The notes: generated from the sequence alone by a model not told the origin. Shown: positions 1 to 6,349, numbered from the stretch's first letter. The stretch is 7,673 nucleotides of DNA from HGM05232 sp036661515 (GCA_036661515.1 JAVWYO010000097.1:1-7673), one strand, 5' to 3'. Program-made: numbers and translations.

Positions 1-71
1 TTGCCTATCGCATAGATACCAATATCTTTTAATAGTTTGCCTGACCGTCCGGTTGTTGGTTGTACTGACAC
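1..71 (-). CDS. Probable polysaccharide flippase (Wzx/MATE-like), N-terminal fragment
   Basis: Reading leftward from a GTG at 71-69, the frame stays open to the window edge and gives 23 residues that include KLLKDIGIYAIG. A polar start followed by 'LLKDigiYaiG' is typical of the cytoplasmic N-terminus and first helix of Wzx-type O-antigen and oligosaccharide flippases, which move lipid-linked glycans across the inner membrane. An in-frame TAA lies at 77-75 and no ATG lies between, so GTG at 71 is the only reasonable start in this frame. A promoter matching the Bacteroidetes consensus sits at 104-134 and would give a leader of roughly 25 bases. The acyltransferase upstream on the same strand fits a surface-glycan locus. 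Over 90% of the protein is outside the window, so the family call rests on a short segment. Another membrane protein of polysaccharide biosynthesis is possible. Confidence 0.55.
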   Translation of the reverse strand, partial: MSVQPTTGRSGKLLKDIGIYAIG

Positions 72-103
72 TTTTTATTTCGTAGTGATATATATTTTCA
101 TGG

Positions 104-134
104 CAAAGCTACATAAAATATATTAGTAAATCAA
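104..134 (-). promoter_or_regulatory. Bacteroidetes-type promoter for the left-edge flippase gene
   Basis: On the minus strand TAGCTTTG (111-104) matches the -7 consensus TAnnTTTG exactly. TTG (134-132) lies 20 bases upstream, the usual place for the -33 element. Transcription would start near 97 and reach the GTG at 71 after about 25 bases. This is one of the best promoter matches in the window, and it supports the otherwise easily missed partial gene at 1-71. Confidence 0.7.
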
Positions 135-202
135 TAGTAAACTAAATTTCCCAAAAGCGCAGATATTTTAGCAGTTCTTAAGATTGAATATGAGACAAGT
201 TC

Positions 203-922
203 TTAGTCTTTTAGAATAGCGGCTAAAAACTCATCAAAATTTGCAAATTCAGCGGTGTGGTTAGCCTTCCACCCATCATAAATGCCACCAACTTGCATAT
301 TTACATGTGTCATAAAGTGTGGATATTTCTCACATCCATCGTTTGGCAAGAAGAGCCCAAATTCCTCTTTAAAATCTTCTAATACAGGCATTCTTTTCAA
401 GTTTTTTATAATACTTTTTCCGAATAAAATTGCCTCATTAATCTGTTCTTTTTTCCGCCGGTTATAATATTCATCAATCGTACATTTTACCCTGCAAGGC
501 ATGCCAACCGCCACAGAATTTGAAGGAATGTCCTTAGTTATAATTGAGCCAGCACCTATTATACAATTATCACCAATTGTAACGCCTTTAAGTATAGTGA
601 CATTCATGCCAAAGCACACATTATTACCAATCTTTACTTGCCCGCTACTTGCTACAAAATCGTTGTATAGCTTTTTAAAGACAAAAGTTCCATAATCGTG
701 AGTCAGTAATGTAAAATGATCGTTTATATCAACATCATTCCCAATTTCAACAAGAGATGGTCGTGTAATATCTATTAATGTGTGTTTAGGTGCTCTAATA
801 TGCACATTGTCGCCAATTGTAACGCCTTTAGAGCGCAAGAATTTCACATATCGTTCGGACGATTGCAGATATATGCGCCGTGATATATATCCTTTTATTC
901 TATTAAATGTTGAGACTATCAT
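203..922 (-). CDS. Left-handed beta-helix (hexapeptide-repeat) acyltransferase
   Basis: This 239-residue soluble protein most likely transfers an acetyl or other acyl group from acyl-CoA to a hydroxyl or amino group of a sugar. Hexapeptide-repeat turns are visible at residues 34-44 (VTIGDNVHI), 58-66 (VEIGNDVDI), 96-106 (VKIGNNVCF) and 114-128 (VTIGDNCIIGAGSII), followed by the family's closing segment IPSNSVAVGMPCRV (132-145). His75 in THD is in the position of the catalytic histidine of the CatB/LacA/serine-acetyltransferase-like group. Residues 1-33 form a basic helical N-terminus. Residues 146-239 are a non-repeat C-terminal extension (with YDGWKAN) that is longer than in minimal maltose-type acetyltransferases; similar extensions occur in surface-polysaccharide acyltransferases. 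The probable flippase lies 131 bases downstream on the same strand, suggesting a role in O-antigen, capsule or exopolysaccharide decoration. The acceptor cannot be told from sequence. No Shine-Dalgarno sequence precedes the ATG. Confidence 0.9.
   Translation of the reverse strand: MIVSTFNRIKGYISRRIYLQSSERYVKFLRSKGVTIGDNVHIRAPKHTLIDITRPSLVEIGNDVDINDHFTLLTHDYGTFVFKKLYNDFVASSGQVKIGNNVCFGMNVTILKGVTIGDNCIIGAGSIITKDIPSNSVAVGMPCRVKCTIDEYYNRRKKEQINEAILFGKSIIKNLKRMPVLEDFKEEFGLFLPNDGCEKYPHFMTHVNMQVGGIYDGWKANHTAEFANFDEFLAAILKD
573..830. repeat. 18-bp exact direct repeat inside the acyltransferase gene
   Basis: CCAATTGTAACGCCTTTA occurs at 573-590 and again at 813-830, exactly 240 bases apart. Both copies encode the K-G-V-T-I-G turn of the beta-helix in the same frame. 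Protein-level repetition explains part of it, but identical bases over six codons are more than the hexapeptide repeat requires. Recombination between copies would remove 80 residues in frame. Confidence 0.8.
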
Positions 923-1043
923 ATCTAAAAAATTTACCCTAATATTTGTAACCGTTTATAAAGCCTACACACATAGGACGTTTGGGATTATTATTTAACC
1001 GTTGCTCTTGATTTGTAAAGATAAATACTTTGCAGAGACACAC

Positions 1044-1051
1044 CAAATATA
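1044..1051 (-). promoter_or_regulatory. Possible -7 element for the acyltransferase gene
   Basis: TATATTTG on the minus strand matches TAnnTTTG and is the only exact match between 923 and 1154 in that orientation. No TTG stands about 20 bases upstream; that position is instead covered by a 14-bp palindrome (1056-1069). The resulting leader would be about 115 bases, longer than for other genes here, so this is a weak call. Confidence 0.35.
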
Positions 1052-1115
1052 TGATACAAAATATTTTGTTGAGAAAAAAACGTGGCTGGGAGTGGGATTT
1101 TTCGATGTTGTTAGC

Positions 1116-1123
1116 TACTTTTG
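1116..1123 (+). promoter_or_regulatory. Possible -7 element for the glycosyltransferase gene
   Basis: TACTTTTG matches the Bacteroidetes TAnnTTTG consensus and lies 31 bases before the ATG at 1155, a normal leader length. No clear TTG -33 element is visible 19-21 bases upstream. The leader contains a 14-bp AT-only palindrome (1132-1145). The region 923-1154 otherwise holds nothing I can interpret as a gene. Confidence 0.45.
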
Positions 1124-1154
1124 TCAAACGAATTTTAATTAAAATATTAGGCTT

Positions 1155-2336
1155 ATGTTTTTGCCATTCACTATATCTCCTATTCAATTATTGCTATTAG
1201 GATTGTCTTTGATTTTTACTATCTTTTTGCTGAGCTGGTATTTTACTTGTTTCCGAGCTTTACCTCGCTATCGCAAGAGTTTGCGTAATGACGAAATCGA
1301 TTATAGCAATGAACAGCCTGCGGTGTCAATAATTGTGTATGCAAGCAATGAAGAGGAAAATATAATAAATAATCTGCCTATTATTTTATCTCAAGAATAT
1401 CCACAATATGAGGTGATTGTGGTAAATGATAGCTCTACTGATAATTCTGCTGATGTGCTTTCGGCAATGGAGGCTCAATATGAGAATCTTTATCAAACGT
1501 TTGTGCCAATAGATACGCGAAATTTATCGCGTAAAAAGCTATCACTTACTCTTGGAATCAAGGCTGCTAAATATGATATTATATTGACTACGACGGCTAA
1601 TTGCCAGCCACAAAGTAATCAATGGCTTGCATTGATGATGCGTAACTTTAATGATTATACCGATGTGGTGATTGGGTATTCTCATAAAGATTATAATGCC
1701 GATAGAAGTGGTGGTAAGTGGTTTAGGAGCTATGATACGGTAATGAGTGCGAGTTTATATTTATCGTATGCTCAGCGAGCAAAGCCTTATAGAGGTGATG
1801 GGAATAACTTGGCATATAGGAAGCATCTATTTTTTGATAATAAGGGCTTTTCTAATTCATTAAATTTGCATTTTGGTGATGATGATTTATTTATTAATCA
1901 AGTAGCTACACGCTATAATACGCGTATAGAGCTTTCTGCTGATAGCCAAATAATTACAAAGTATGATGATATTGCATCGACGCATCATGAGCTAAAAATG
2001 CGCTATGACTTTACTGCAAGGTATCTTAACACGTCGGCAAAGATAATGGCATCTATGGCATCAATGTCGTTTTTGGGGCTAACGCTTTCTTGCGCAGCCA
2101 TAGTAGCTCTTGGTATTACAAATATTATTACTATATCGATAGCATCGCTTTTGTGGATTGGCACCGTAATCGCTCAAATAATAATATTTAGAGCAAACGC
2201 ATCGGTGTTACAAGCTCCTCGCTTGCTGTTTTGTATCCCATTTTATGCTATTATGCGTCCTTTTATCAATTTTAGATATAAGCTACAAGAACGAAGCACC
2301 CGCAAATGCAACTATACGTGGCAACGTCGTCAGTAA
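1155..2336 (+). CDS. Membrane-anchored family 2 glycosyltransferase
   Basis: This is a 393-residue inner-membrane GT-A enzyme expected to move a sugar from a nucleotide donor to a lipid- or glycan-linked acceptor at the cytoplasmic face. A transmembrane helix at residues 11-30 precedes the catalytic domain. It opens with AVSIIVYASNEEENI (56-70) and contains EVIVVNDSSTDNS (86-98), the nucleotide-binding part of GT2 folds. Position 145-150 (TTTANC) is where most GT2 enzymes carry the metal-binding DxD; here it reads TAN. Acidic residues reappear in GDGNNLAYRK (214-223) and in GDDDLFINQVA (241-251), the latter in the place of the usual ED catalytic motif. Two C-terminal membrane segments follow (about 305-325 and 328-346), then a basic tail. 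The gene stands alone on the plus strand, diverging from the acyltransferase and converging on the DUF2795-like gene. The product glycan is unknown. Confidence 0.88.
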   Translation: MFLPFTISPIQLLLLGLSLIFTIFLLSWYFTCFRALPRYRKSLRNDEIDYSNEQPAVSIIVYASNEEENIINNLPIILSQEYPQYEVIVVNDSSTDNSADVLSAMEAQYENLYQTFVPIDTRNLSRKKLSLTLGIKAAKYDIILTTTANCQPQSNQWLALMMRNFNDYTDVVIGYSHKDYNADRSGGKWFRSYDTVMSASLYLSYAQRAKPYRGDGNNLAYRKHLFFDNKGFSNSLNLHFGDDDLFINQVATRYNTRIELSADSQIITKYDDIASTHHELKMRYDFTARYLNTSAKIMASMASMSFLGLTLSCAAIVALGITNIITISIASLLWIGTVIAQIIIFRANASVLQAPRLLFCIPFYAIMRPFINFRYKLQERSTRKCNYTWQRRQ

Positions 2337-2341
2337 TCCAT

Positions 2342-2371
2342 AAAAAAGCAGCCCTTTTAGAGAACTGCTTT
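2342..2371 (-). terminator. Intrinsic terminator for the DUF2795-like gene
   Basis: Read on the minus strand, AAAGCAG (2371-2365) pairs with CTGCTTT (2351-2345). The pairing continues inward through two G-U, one C-G and one U-A pair, giving about 11 base pairs around a 5-base loop. A run of six T (2347-2342) ends the structure. On the plus strand the inner pairs become mismatches and the T run is short, so the main direction is minus, 43 bases after the stop of 2415-2636. It may also stop the convergent glycosyltransferase transcript. Confidence 0.75.
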
Positions 2372-2379
2372 AGTCAATT

Positions 2380-2395
2380 ATCGCAACGTTGCGAT
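2380..2395. repeat. Perfect 16-bp palindrome between convergent genes
   Basis: ATCGCAACGTTGCGAT is fully self-complementary and lies between the terminator hairpin and the stop codon of the DUF2795-like gene. It could act as part of a plus-strand terminator for the glycosyltransferase or as a protein-binding site. With no central loop and no T tract after it, neither role is clear. Confidence 0.6.
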
Positions 2396-2414
2396 TTATG
2401 TGGGAAGGTTAAGG

Positions 2415-2636
2415 CTAATATTCCTCTTCGTTGAAGAAGAAATCCTCCTTACTGGGATAATCAGGCCAAATGTCTTCAATACATTCATAGGTATCACCCT
2501 CATCTTCCATTTCTTGCAAGTTTTCTATGACTTCAAGCGGAGCACCGGAGCGCATCGCAAAGTCTATAAGTTCTTCCTTGGTAGCAGGCCAAGGTGCATC
2601 TTCAAGTTTTGAAGCTAATTCTAAAGTCCAATACAT
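2415..2636 (-). CDS. Small DUF2795-like protein
   Basis: This protein has 73 residues and no signal peptide or membrane segment. The N-terminal part (MYWTLELASKLEDAPWPATK, residues 1-20) and the helix EELIDFAMRSGAPLEVIENLQEM (21-43) match, from memory, a short conserved Bacteroidales protein assigned to DUF2795. The second half is strongly acidic (EDEGD, then IWPDYPSKEDFFFNEEEY at 56-73). The protein as a whole is very acidic, which could suit binding to a basic partner, but no function is established and none is assigned here. The start is fixed by the conserved MYWTLELA beginning and by a promoter ending about 30 bases upstream. A strong terminator follows, so it can be a single-gene transcript, possibly also reached by read-through from the adenosyltransferase gene 61 bases upstream. 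Confidence 0.85.
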   Translation of the reverse strand: MYWTLELASKLEDAPWPATKEELIDFAMRSGAPLEVIENLQEMEDEGDTYECIEDIWPDYPSKEDFFFNEEEY

Positions 2637-2667
2637 ATCTAATAATCTTAATTAATTCTGCGCTATA

Positions 2668-2704
2668 TTTTGCGCAAAAATAGTACAATATTTCTTATTA
2701 GCAA
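2668..2704 (-). promoter_or_regulatory. Promoter of the DUF2795-like gene with an overlapping palindrome
   Basis: TATTTTTG (2682-2675, minus strand) matches TAnnTTTG, and TTG (2704-2702) lies 19 bases upstream as the -33 element, partly inside the end of the adenosyltransferase gene. The predicted transcription start is near 2668, about 30 bases before the ATG. A perfect 12-bp palindrome, TTTTGCGCAAAA (2668-2679), covers half of the -7 box and the start site, a position where a bound repressor would block transcription. Confidence 0.6.
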
Positions 2705-3261
2705 TCTTTATCCCAGAAAATTTCTTCGATTTGATTTTGAACGTTAGTAAAACGAGCTAAAACGAAGAAGAAATCGCTAAGACGATTTAAATATGTAATT
2801 ATATTATTATCGACATATACAGTATCGGCAAGAGCAATCACTCGACGCTCGCACCGCCTTGTTATTGTGCGACAGATATGAGCCATTGAAGAAACGGAAT
2901 TTCCACAAGGGAGTACAAAATTACTTAGAGGAGGCAGTTCTTCGTCTAAGCGGTCGATGACTTCTTCCATCTTTGCAACGTCGGCATGAGAAAGCCCTTT
3001 GGTCTCTATCCTACTATTCATGGGGTTGTCGGTGGCTAAATATGCTCCAATGTTGAATAGCTTATTTTGAACAATCCTCAAAAAGTCGCTAATTCCAGTA
3101 TGTAACTTAGAGGTTGTGGTTAGATAACCAATAACTGAATTTAATTCATCAACAGTGCCATAGGCTTCGAGACGAATATCAGTTTTCATTACTCTTTTCC
3201 CTCCTACAAGCGAGGTTGTACCATTATCGCCTGTCGTTGTATAAACATTGCTTTTTTTCAT
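2698..3261 (-). CDS. pduO: ATP:cob(I)alamin adenosyltransferase, PduO type
   Basis: This 187-residue cytoplasmic enzyme transfers the 5'-deoxyadenosyl group of ATP to cob(I)alamin or a cobyrinate precursor, making adenosylcobalamin for enzymes such as methylmalonyl-CoA mutase. The PduO/MMAB signature is complete at the ATP site: TTTGDNGTTSLVGG (8-21), AYGTVDELNS (33-42), CRTITRRCERR (130-140, the R-x-x-R-R-x-E-R helix) and YLNRLSDFFFVLAR (157-170). Length is normal for a single-domain member. The usual F-x-(L/I)-P-G-G motif reads FVLPCG (115-120), a Gly-to-Cys change beside the active site. The ATG overlaps the TGA of the upstream LOG gene in ATGA (3258-3261), implying coupled translation in one operon. 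No cobalamin riboswitch is visible upstream of either gene, so B12-responsive control is not evident. Confidence 0.93.
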   Translation of the reverse strand: MKKSNVYTTTGDNGTTSLVGGKRVMKTDIRLEAYGTVDELNSVIGYLTTTSKLHTGISDFLRIVQNKLFNIGAYLATDNPMNSRIETKGLSHADVAKMEEVIDRLDEELPPLSNFVLPCGNSVSSMAHICRTITRRCERRVIALADTVYVDNNIITYLNRLSDFFFVLARFTNVQNQIEEIFWDKDC

Positions 3262-3803
3262 AACATGGGATTTAATTTATTTAATTCATTGATAAACTCA
3301 TCAATGCTGGTCACAATTATTGAACTATTTAGTGCATTGCTACGTGCAAATGGTGACTGAGCAGTGATTTTTATTTGATTTATGATATTATCATATATTC
3401 CATTAATATTAACAACAATAATCTTGCGTCGTTCATCGGCCTCGACAACAAATTGGGAAAGTGTTGACATCCATTCGTCAATAGTGCCTATGCCTCCTGG
3501 TAAAACGATAAATATATCGCCAAGTTCAATCATCTTTGCTTTTCGCTCGCACAAGTCGGCAGTAAATATTAATTTATCATTAAGCTCATCGGCACGATTT
3601 TTAAAACGTTCGGGAATTACACCTATTATTGTGGCGCCACAATTCTTGGCATATAAGGCAGCAATGTGCATCATTCCTGCATCTACACCACCATAGACGA
3701 GCGAATGGCGATTCTCGCCTATCCACTCGCCTACAACCTTAGCCGTATCTTGAAAAGCATTGTCTAAGTTATCTCTTGACGAACAATATAATACTATATT
3801 CAT
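3258..3803 (-). CDS. LOG-family nucleotide 5'-monophosphate phosphoribohydrolase
   Basis: This 181-residue Rossmann-fold protein is of the TIGR00730/LOG (lysine-decarboxylase-like) group. Characterised members cleave the N-glycosidic bond of AMP or cytokinin riboside 5'-monophosphates, releasing base and ribose 5-phosphate. The opening strand NIVLYCSSR (2-10) and SLVYGGVDAGMM (34-45) form the nucleotide site. Arg87 and Lys88 in CERKAKM and the hallmark PGGIGTIDE (102-110, matching PGGxGTxxE) carry the catalytic residues, all intact. Its length fits the short bacterial type. Older annotation as lysine decarboxylase is not supported for this family. The gene leads a two-gene operon with the adenosyltransferase through a 4-base overlap, and its promoter lies just upstream. 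Whether it makes a signalling cytokinin or only recycles nucleotides is unknown. Confidence 0.92.
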   Translation of the reverse strand: MNIVLYCSSRDNLDNAFQDTAKVVGEWIGENRHSLVYGGVDAGMMHIAALYAKNCGATIIGVIPERFKNRADELNDKLIFTADLCERKAKMIELGDIFIVLPGGIGTIDEWMSTLSQFVVEADERRKIIVVNINGIYDNIINQIKITAQSPFARSNALNSSIIVTSIDEFINELNKLNPML

Positions 3804-3830
3804 TTAAAAATTGCATTGAAATTGTCGTCT

Positions 3831-3838
3831 CAAAGTTA
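3831..3838 (-). promoter_or_regulatory. -7 element of the LOG-pduO operon promoter
   Basis: TAACTTTG on the minus strand matches TAnnTTTG exactly. Transcription would start near 3824, about 20 bases before the ATG at 3803. The -33 position has TTTCG instead of TTTG, a weak match. It lies in the 69-base gap after the outer-membrane receptor gene, where I find no convincing terminator. Confidence 0.55.
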
Positions 3839-3872
3839 TACATTTTTTAGGATTAACGAAATATTTCCGTAA

Positions 3873-6242
3873 TTATTTCTTTTCCATACGCGAGGCATCA
3901 TCATTACTTTCAATTTTCCGCTCTTTAAATAATTTTCCGGCATTGAAATTATATGTTACAGTAGCTCTAATCGTTAGCGGATTTTTCATTTTATATAATC
4001 GAGTGAAATCATCACCTAATCCTTTTATAACAAAATCACGACATAAAAAATCTCTTGTTCCAATTGATGCCACCCATTTATTTTTATTAAATGCCTTCTT
4101 TAGTGTTATACCACAATTGACATTAGGCTCTATTTCAAGGTTTGCCTGTCGCACACGATTTTGATAAAAAACACTTGCTTCAATAAAGAAGTTATGAGGT
4201 AGTGTAAAATTCATCGATAAGTTTGCAAATAGATAATTTGAATTTATTGTTTCGGCAGTAGAGCTTTCTTTTTGAGAGGAACGAACATAAGTAATATTTG
4301 CCGTAGTATTCCACCACTTAGTAATATCAACAGGAGCGTATACCGATATAGAGAAATTTTTCCACGTAGCTTGATTAGCAAATGTGAGGTTCATATATCT
4401 TGGATCGCTTGAATCGGAAACAAATACTTGGGTAATGGCATTATCAACCTGAGTATAATTTAAAGATAGTGAGTACTTATAAGCGAAGGCAAAATCAAGT
4501 CCTGCTGAATTGGAATAAGCAGGCTTTAATAATGGATTACCTATCTGATAAGAGTAGTCAGAGATTTGCATTCTTACAGGATTTAATGCCCAAAAACTTG
4601 GACGACTTATCTGTCTTGAATAACGCGCATTGACACTGTAATCACCTTTTTTAGTAAAAGAATAGTTGATGTTAGCATTAGGAAACAGGTCGAAATAGCT
4701 TTGGTCGATGTAGCTACCTTCTCCAGTAGCTTTTGTGTATTCACCACGCAACCCAGCATTTACCGAAACTCTACCATACGTAGCATTTGCTATTGCATAA
4801 ATAGCTAAAATATTTTCATTATACTTCACATCGTAGTTATACTTTGTTGATGGTATCCAAGAGCTATTTTTTAAATAATCGTAATAGGCACTATTATTCA
4901 TGTTATTAAACGTGTATTTAGCACCAGCTTTAATTTTCCACTTTTTGCTAAGCAATTGATCAAGGTCGAGACCAGCATTAAGGACATTATATCTTGCTGA
5001 AACATCATTACGAAAAGTAGAGTCCGACTCTACCGGCTTAGTAATTAGAGAATAATTATTAGCATTGCTTTTATTGTCATCGTAAATATAATTAGCAAGG
5101 AATTTCAGAGTAGAGCCAAGCGTATCAATTTTATGAATATAATTGAAGCGAGCGTTTATATTTCCACTTGCGTTTTTAGTATTATAATTGCTTAACGTTG
5201 ATCTAATGACTGACTGGGTATGAAAATCGGAGTTTGTCGTAAGAATATTTTTTTCGTCATTCAACGTATATTCCACCTCAGCCCCCACAGTATTTTTTTT
5301 ATCAATATCATAGAATGCACCAAAAGTGATACCCCCATAAACACTTCCGTTATTTTTATTTTCACTATTTGAAAACAGTTTTGAGTTTATGGCACTATAT
5401 TCTGTGCTTTCTGTGGCTCTCCAAATTGAACGAGGATCATAGCTCCACCATGTGCTTGCATTTATAGCCCATTTGCCAAAATTATAGTTTAATCGAGCAT
5501 GAGGATTAAGTGAAATTTGGTCTTTTCCAAATTTTGTATTTAGCCCAGCACTCCCCATCATGCCAATACTACGATTTTTCTTTAGAGTAATTTTGATAAT
5601 ACCACCTTGGTTATCGGCACTATACTCAGCCCCAGCGTTTGGAATTATTTCAATTTTACTCATATCTTCAGCTGTTAGCGATTTCAAGTAATTCATTAGC
5701 TGTTCATCGCTCAGCTTCATCTCCCGATCGTTTATATATACTTTTGTGCCACTTTGCCCATTAATTGAAATTTTATCATTGCTTATCCACACTCCAGGTG
5801 CTTGTTTTAGGAGGTCTTCACCATCTTTGCCGATTGTTGTAGGAAGATCCTCTACATTCACCACAAACCGATCGGCCTCACGGCGAATTGCAGATGCTTT
5901 CACTTCAACTTCTTTCATCATCACCGATGACTTTCCGAGAGTTATAGTTCCTAAATCAATTTCTTTATTAGCTATCGAAAGTTGCTCATTGTAAGGCGAT
6001 AACCCCATAGAAGAAATCTTCAAGGAATATTCCCCACTATGTACTTCAATATTGAAACACCCTTTAATGTTGGTTGTAGCTCCAGCAATCTGCTTATCGG
6101 CTTGTAAAATCACTAAAGTGGCAAATTCTACTGGCTCACCACCTTCATTAACAACACACCCCTTAACATTAGCCGCATTTATGCTTGACATAGTTGCAAT
6201 AAAGGCACAGAATAGGATTAGAGTAATTCTCAAAAATTTCAT
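3873..6242 (-). CDS. TonB-dependent-receptor-like outer-membrane beta-barrel protein
   Basis: This is a 789-residue outer-membrane protein. A signal peptide (MKFLRITLILFCAFIATMSS, cleavage near INA/AN at 23-24) is followed by a CarboxypepD_reg-like Ig-fold domain (about 25-105, GCVVNEGGEPVEFATLVI at its start). A plug-like domain follows (about 110-222, with EVEVKASAIRREADRF, LLKQAPGVWI, INGQSGTKVYIND and IEIIPNAGAEYSADNQGGIIKITL). The remainder, 225-789, is rich in alternating aromatic/polar strands and resembles the 'outer membrane protein beta-barrel family' (OMP_b-brl_3). The last strand LTIRATVTYNFN is followed by a charged tail ending ASRMEKK. It lacks the SusC-size barrel and any N-terminal secretin/TonB signalling domain, and no SusD partner is present, so polysaccharide uptake is not indicated. 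Its substrate is unknown. It has its own promoter at 6326, downstream of the sigma-factor pair. Confidence 0.92.
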   Translation of the reverse strand: MKFLRITLILFCAFIATMSSINAANVKGCVVNEGGEPVEFATLVILQADKQIAGATTNIKGCFNIEVHSGEYSLKISSMGLSPYNEQLSIANKEIDLGTITLGKSSVMMKEVEVKASAIRREADRFVVNVEDLPTTIGKDGEDLLKQAPGVWISNDKISINGQSGTKVYINDREMKLSDEQLMNYLKSLTAEDMSKIEIIPNAGAEYSADNQGGIIKITLKKNRSIGMMGSAGLNTKFGKDQISLNPHARLNYNFGKWAINASTWWSYDPRSIWRATESTEYSAINSKLFSNSENKNNGSVYGGITFGAFYDIDKKNTVGAEVEYTLNDEKNILTTNSDFHTQSVIRSTLSNYNTKNASGNINARFNYIHKIDTLGSTLKFLANYIYDDNKSNANNYSLITKPVESDSTFRNDVSARYNVLNAGLDLDQLLSKKWKIKAGAKYTFNNMNNSAYYDYLKNSSWIPSTKYNYDVKYNENILAIYAIANATYGRVSVNAGLRGEYTKATGEGSYIDQSYFDLFPNANINYSFTKKGDYSVNARYSRQISRPSFWALNPVRMQISDYSYQIGNPLLKPAYSNSAGLDFAFAYKYSLSLNYTQVDNAITQVFVSDSSDPRYMNLTFANQATWKNFSISVYAPVDITKWWNTTANITYVRSSQKESSTAETINSNYLFANLSMNFTLPHNFFIEASVFYQNRVRQANLEIEPNVNCGITLKKAFNKNKWVASIGTRDFLCRDFVIKGLGDDFTRLYKMKNPLTIRATVTYNFNAGKLFKERKIESNDDASRMEKK

Positions 6243-6325
6243 TTTAATATATGTTTTTATTGTAGCGAAAAATCGCCTTTAAGTTAATATCTACTTATTA
6301 GACGATGTATCTTGGCAAAACGTTG

Positions 6326-6333
6326 CAAAGATA
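6326..6333 (-). promoter_or_regulatory. -7 element of the outer-membrane receptor gene
   Basis: TATCTTTG on the minus strand matches TAnnTTTG. No TTG is seen 19-21 bases upstream, but an A-rich tract (TTTTTTTT at 6338-6345 on the plus strand) lies just upstream. Transcription would begin near 6319, giving a leader of about 77 bases that includes a small GCGA/TCGC inverted repeat (6265-6276). The missing -33 element leaves open that another sigma factor, such as the neighbouring one, is used. Confidence 0.5.
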
Positions 6334-6349
6334 GATGTTTTTTTTATTC

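Noticed and set aside
939..1187. An 82-codon open frame on the minus strand across the divergent intergenic region
   Set aside because: It overlaps the first 11 codons of the glycosyltransferase on the opposite strand, has no recognisable domain, and its residues look like translated AT-rich intergenic DNA.
3382..3696. A 104-codon plus-strand frame inside the LOG gene
   Set aside because: It lies entirely antisense to a gene with an intact PGGxGTxxE motif and has no domain or promoter of its own.
3804..3872. Cobalamin riboswitch upstream of the LOG-pduO operon
   Set aside because: The gap is only 69 bases, far shorter than a cobalamin riboswitch, and no B12-box-like sequence is visible.
3852..3872. 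Imperfect inverted repeat around GAAATATTTC as a terminator of the receptor gene
   Set aside because: Arms are AT-rich and mismatched, and on the minus strand the next bases are A-rich, not T-rich.
3873..6242. SusC-type receptor of a polysaccharide utilisation locus
   Set aside because: The protein is about 200 residues shorter than SusC, its barrel resembles the OMP_b-brl_3 group, and there is no SusD-like or glycoside hydrolase gene nearby.
6265..6276. GCGA/TCGC hairpin in the receptor leader as a regulatory RNA
   Set aside because: Only four base pairs; too short to separate from chance in a 77-base leader.
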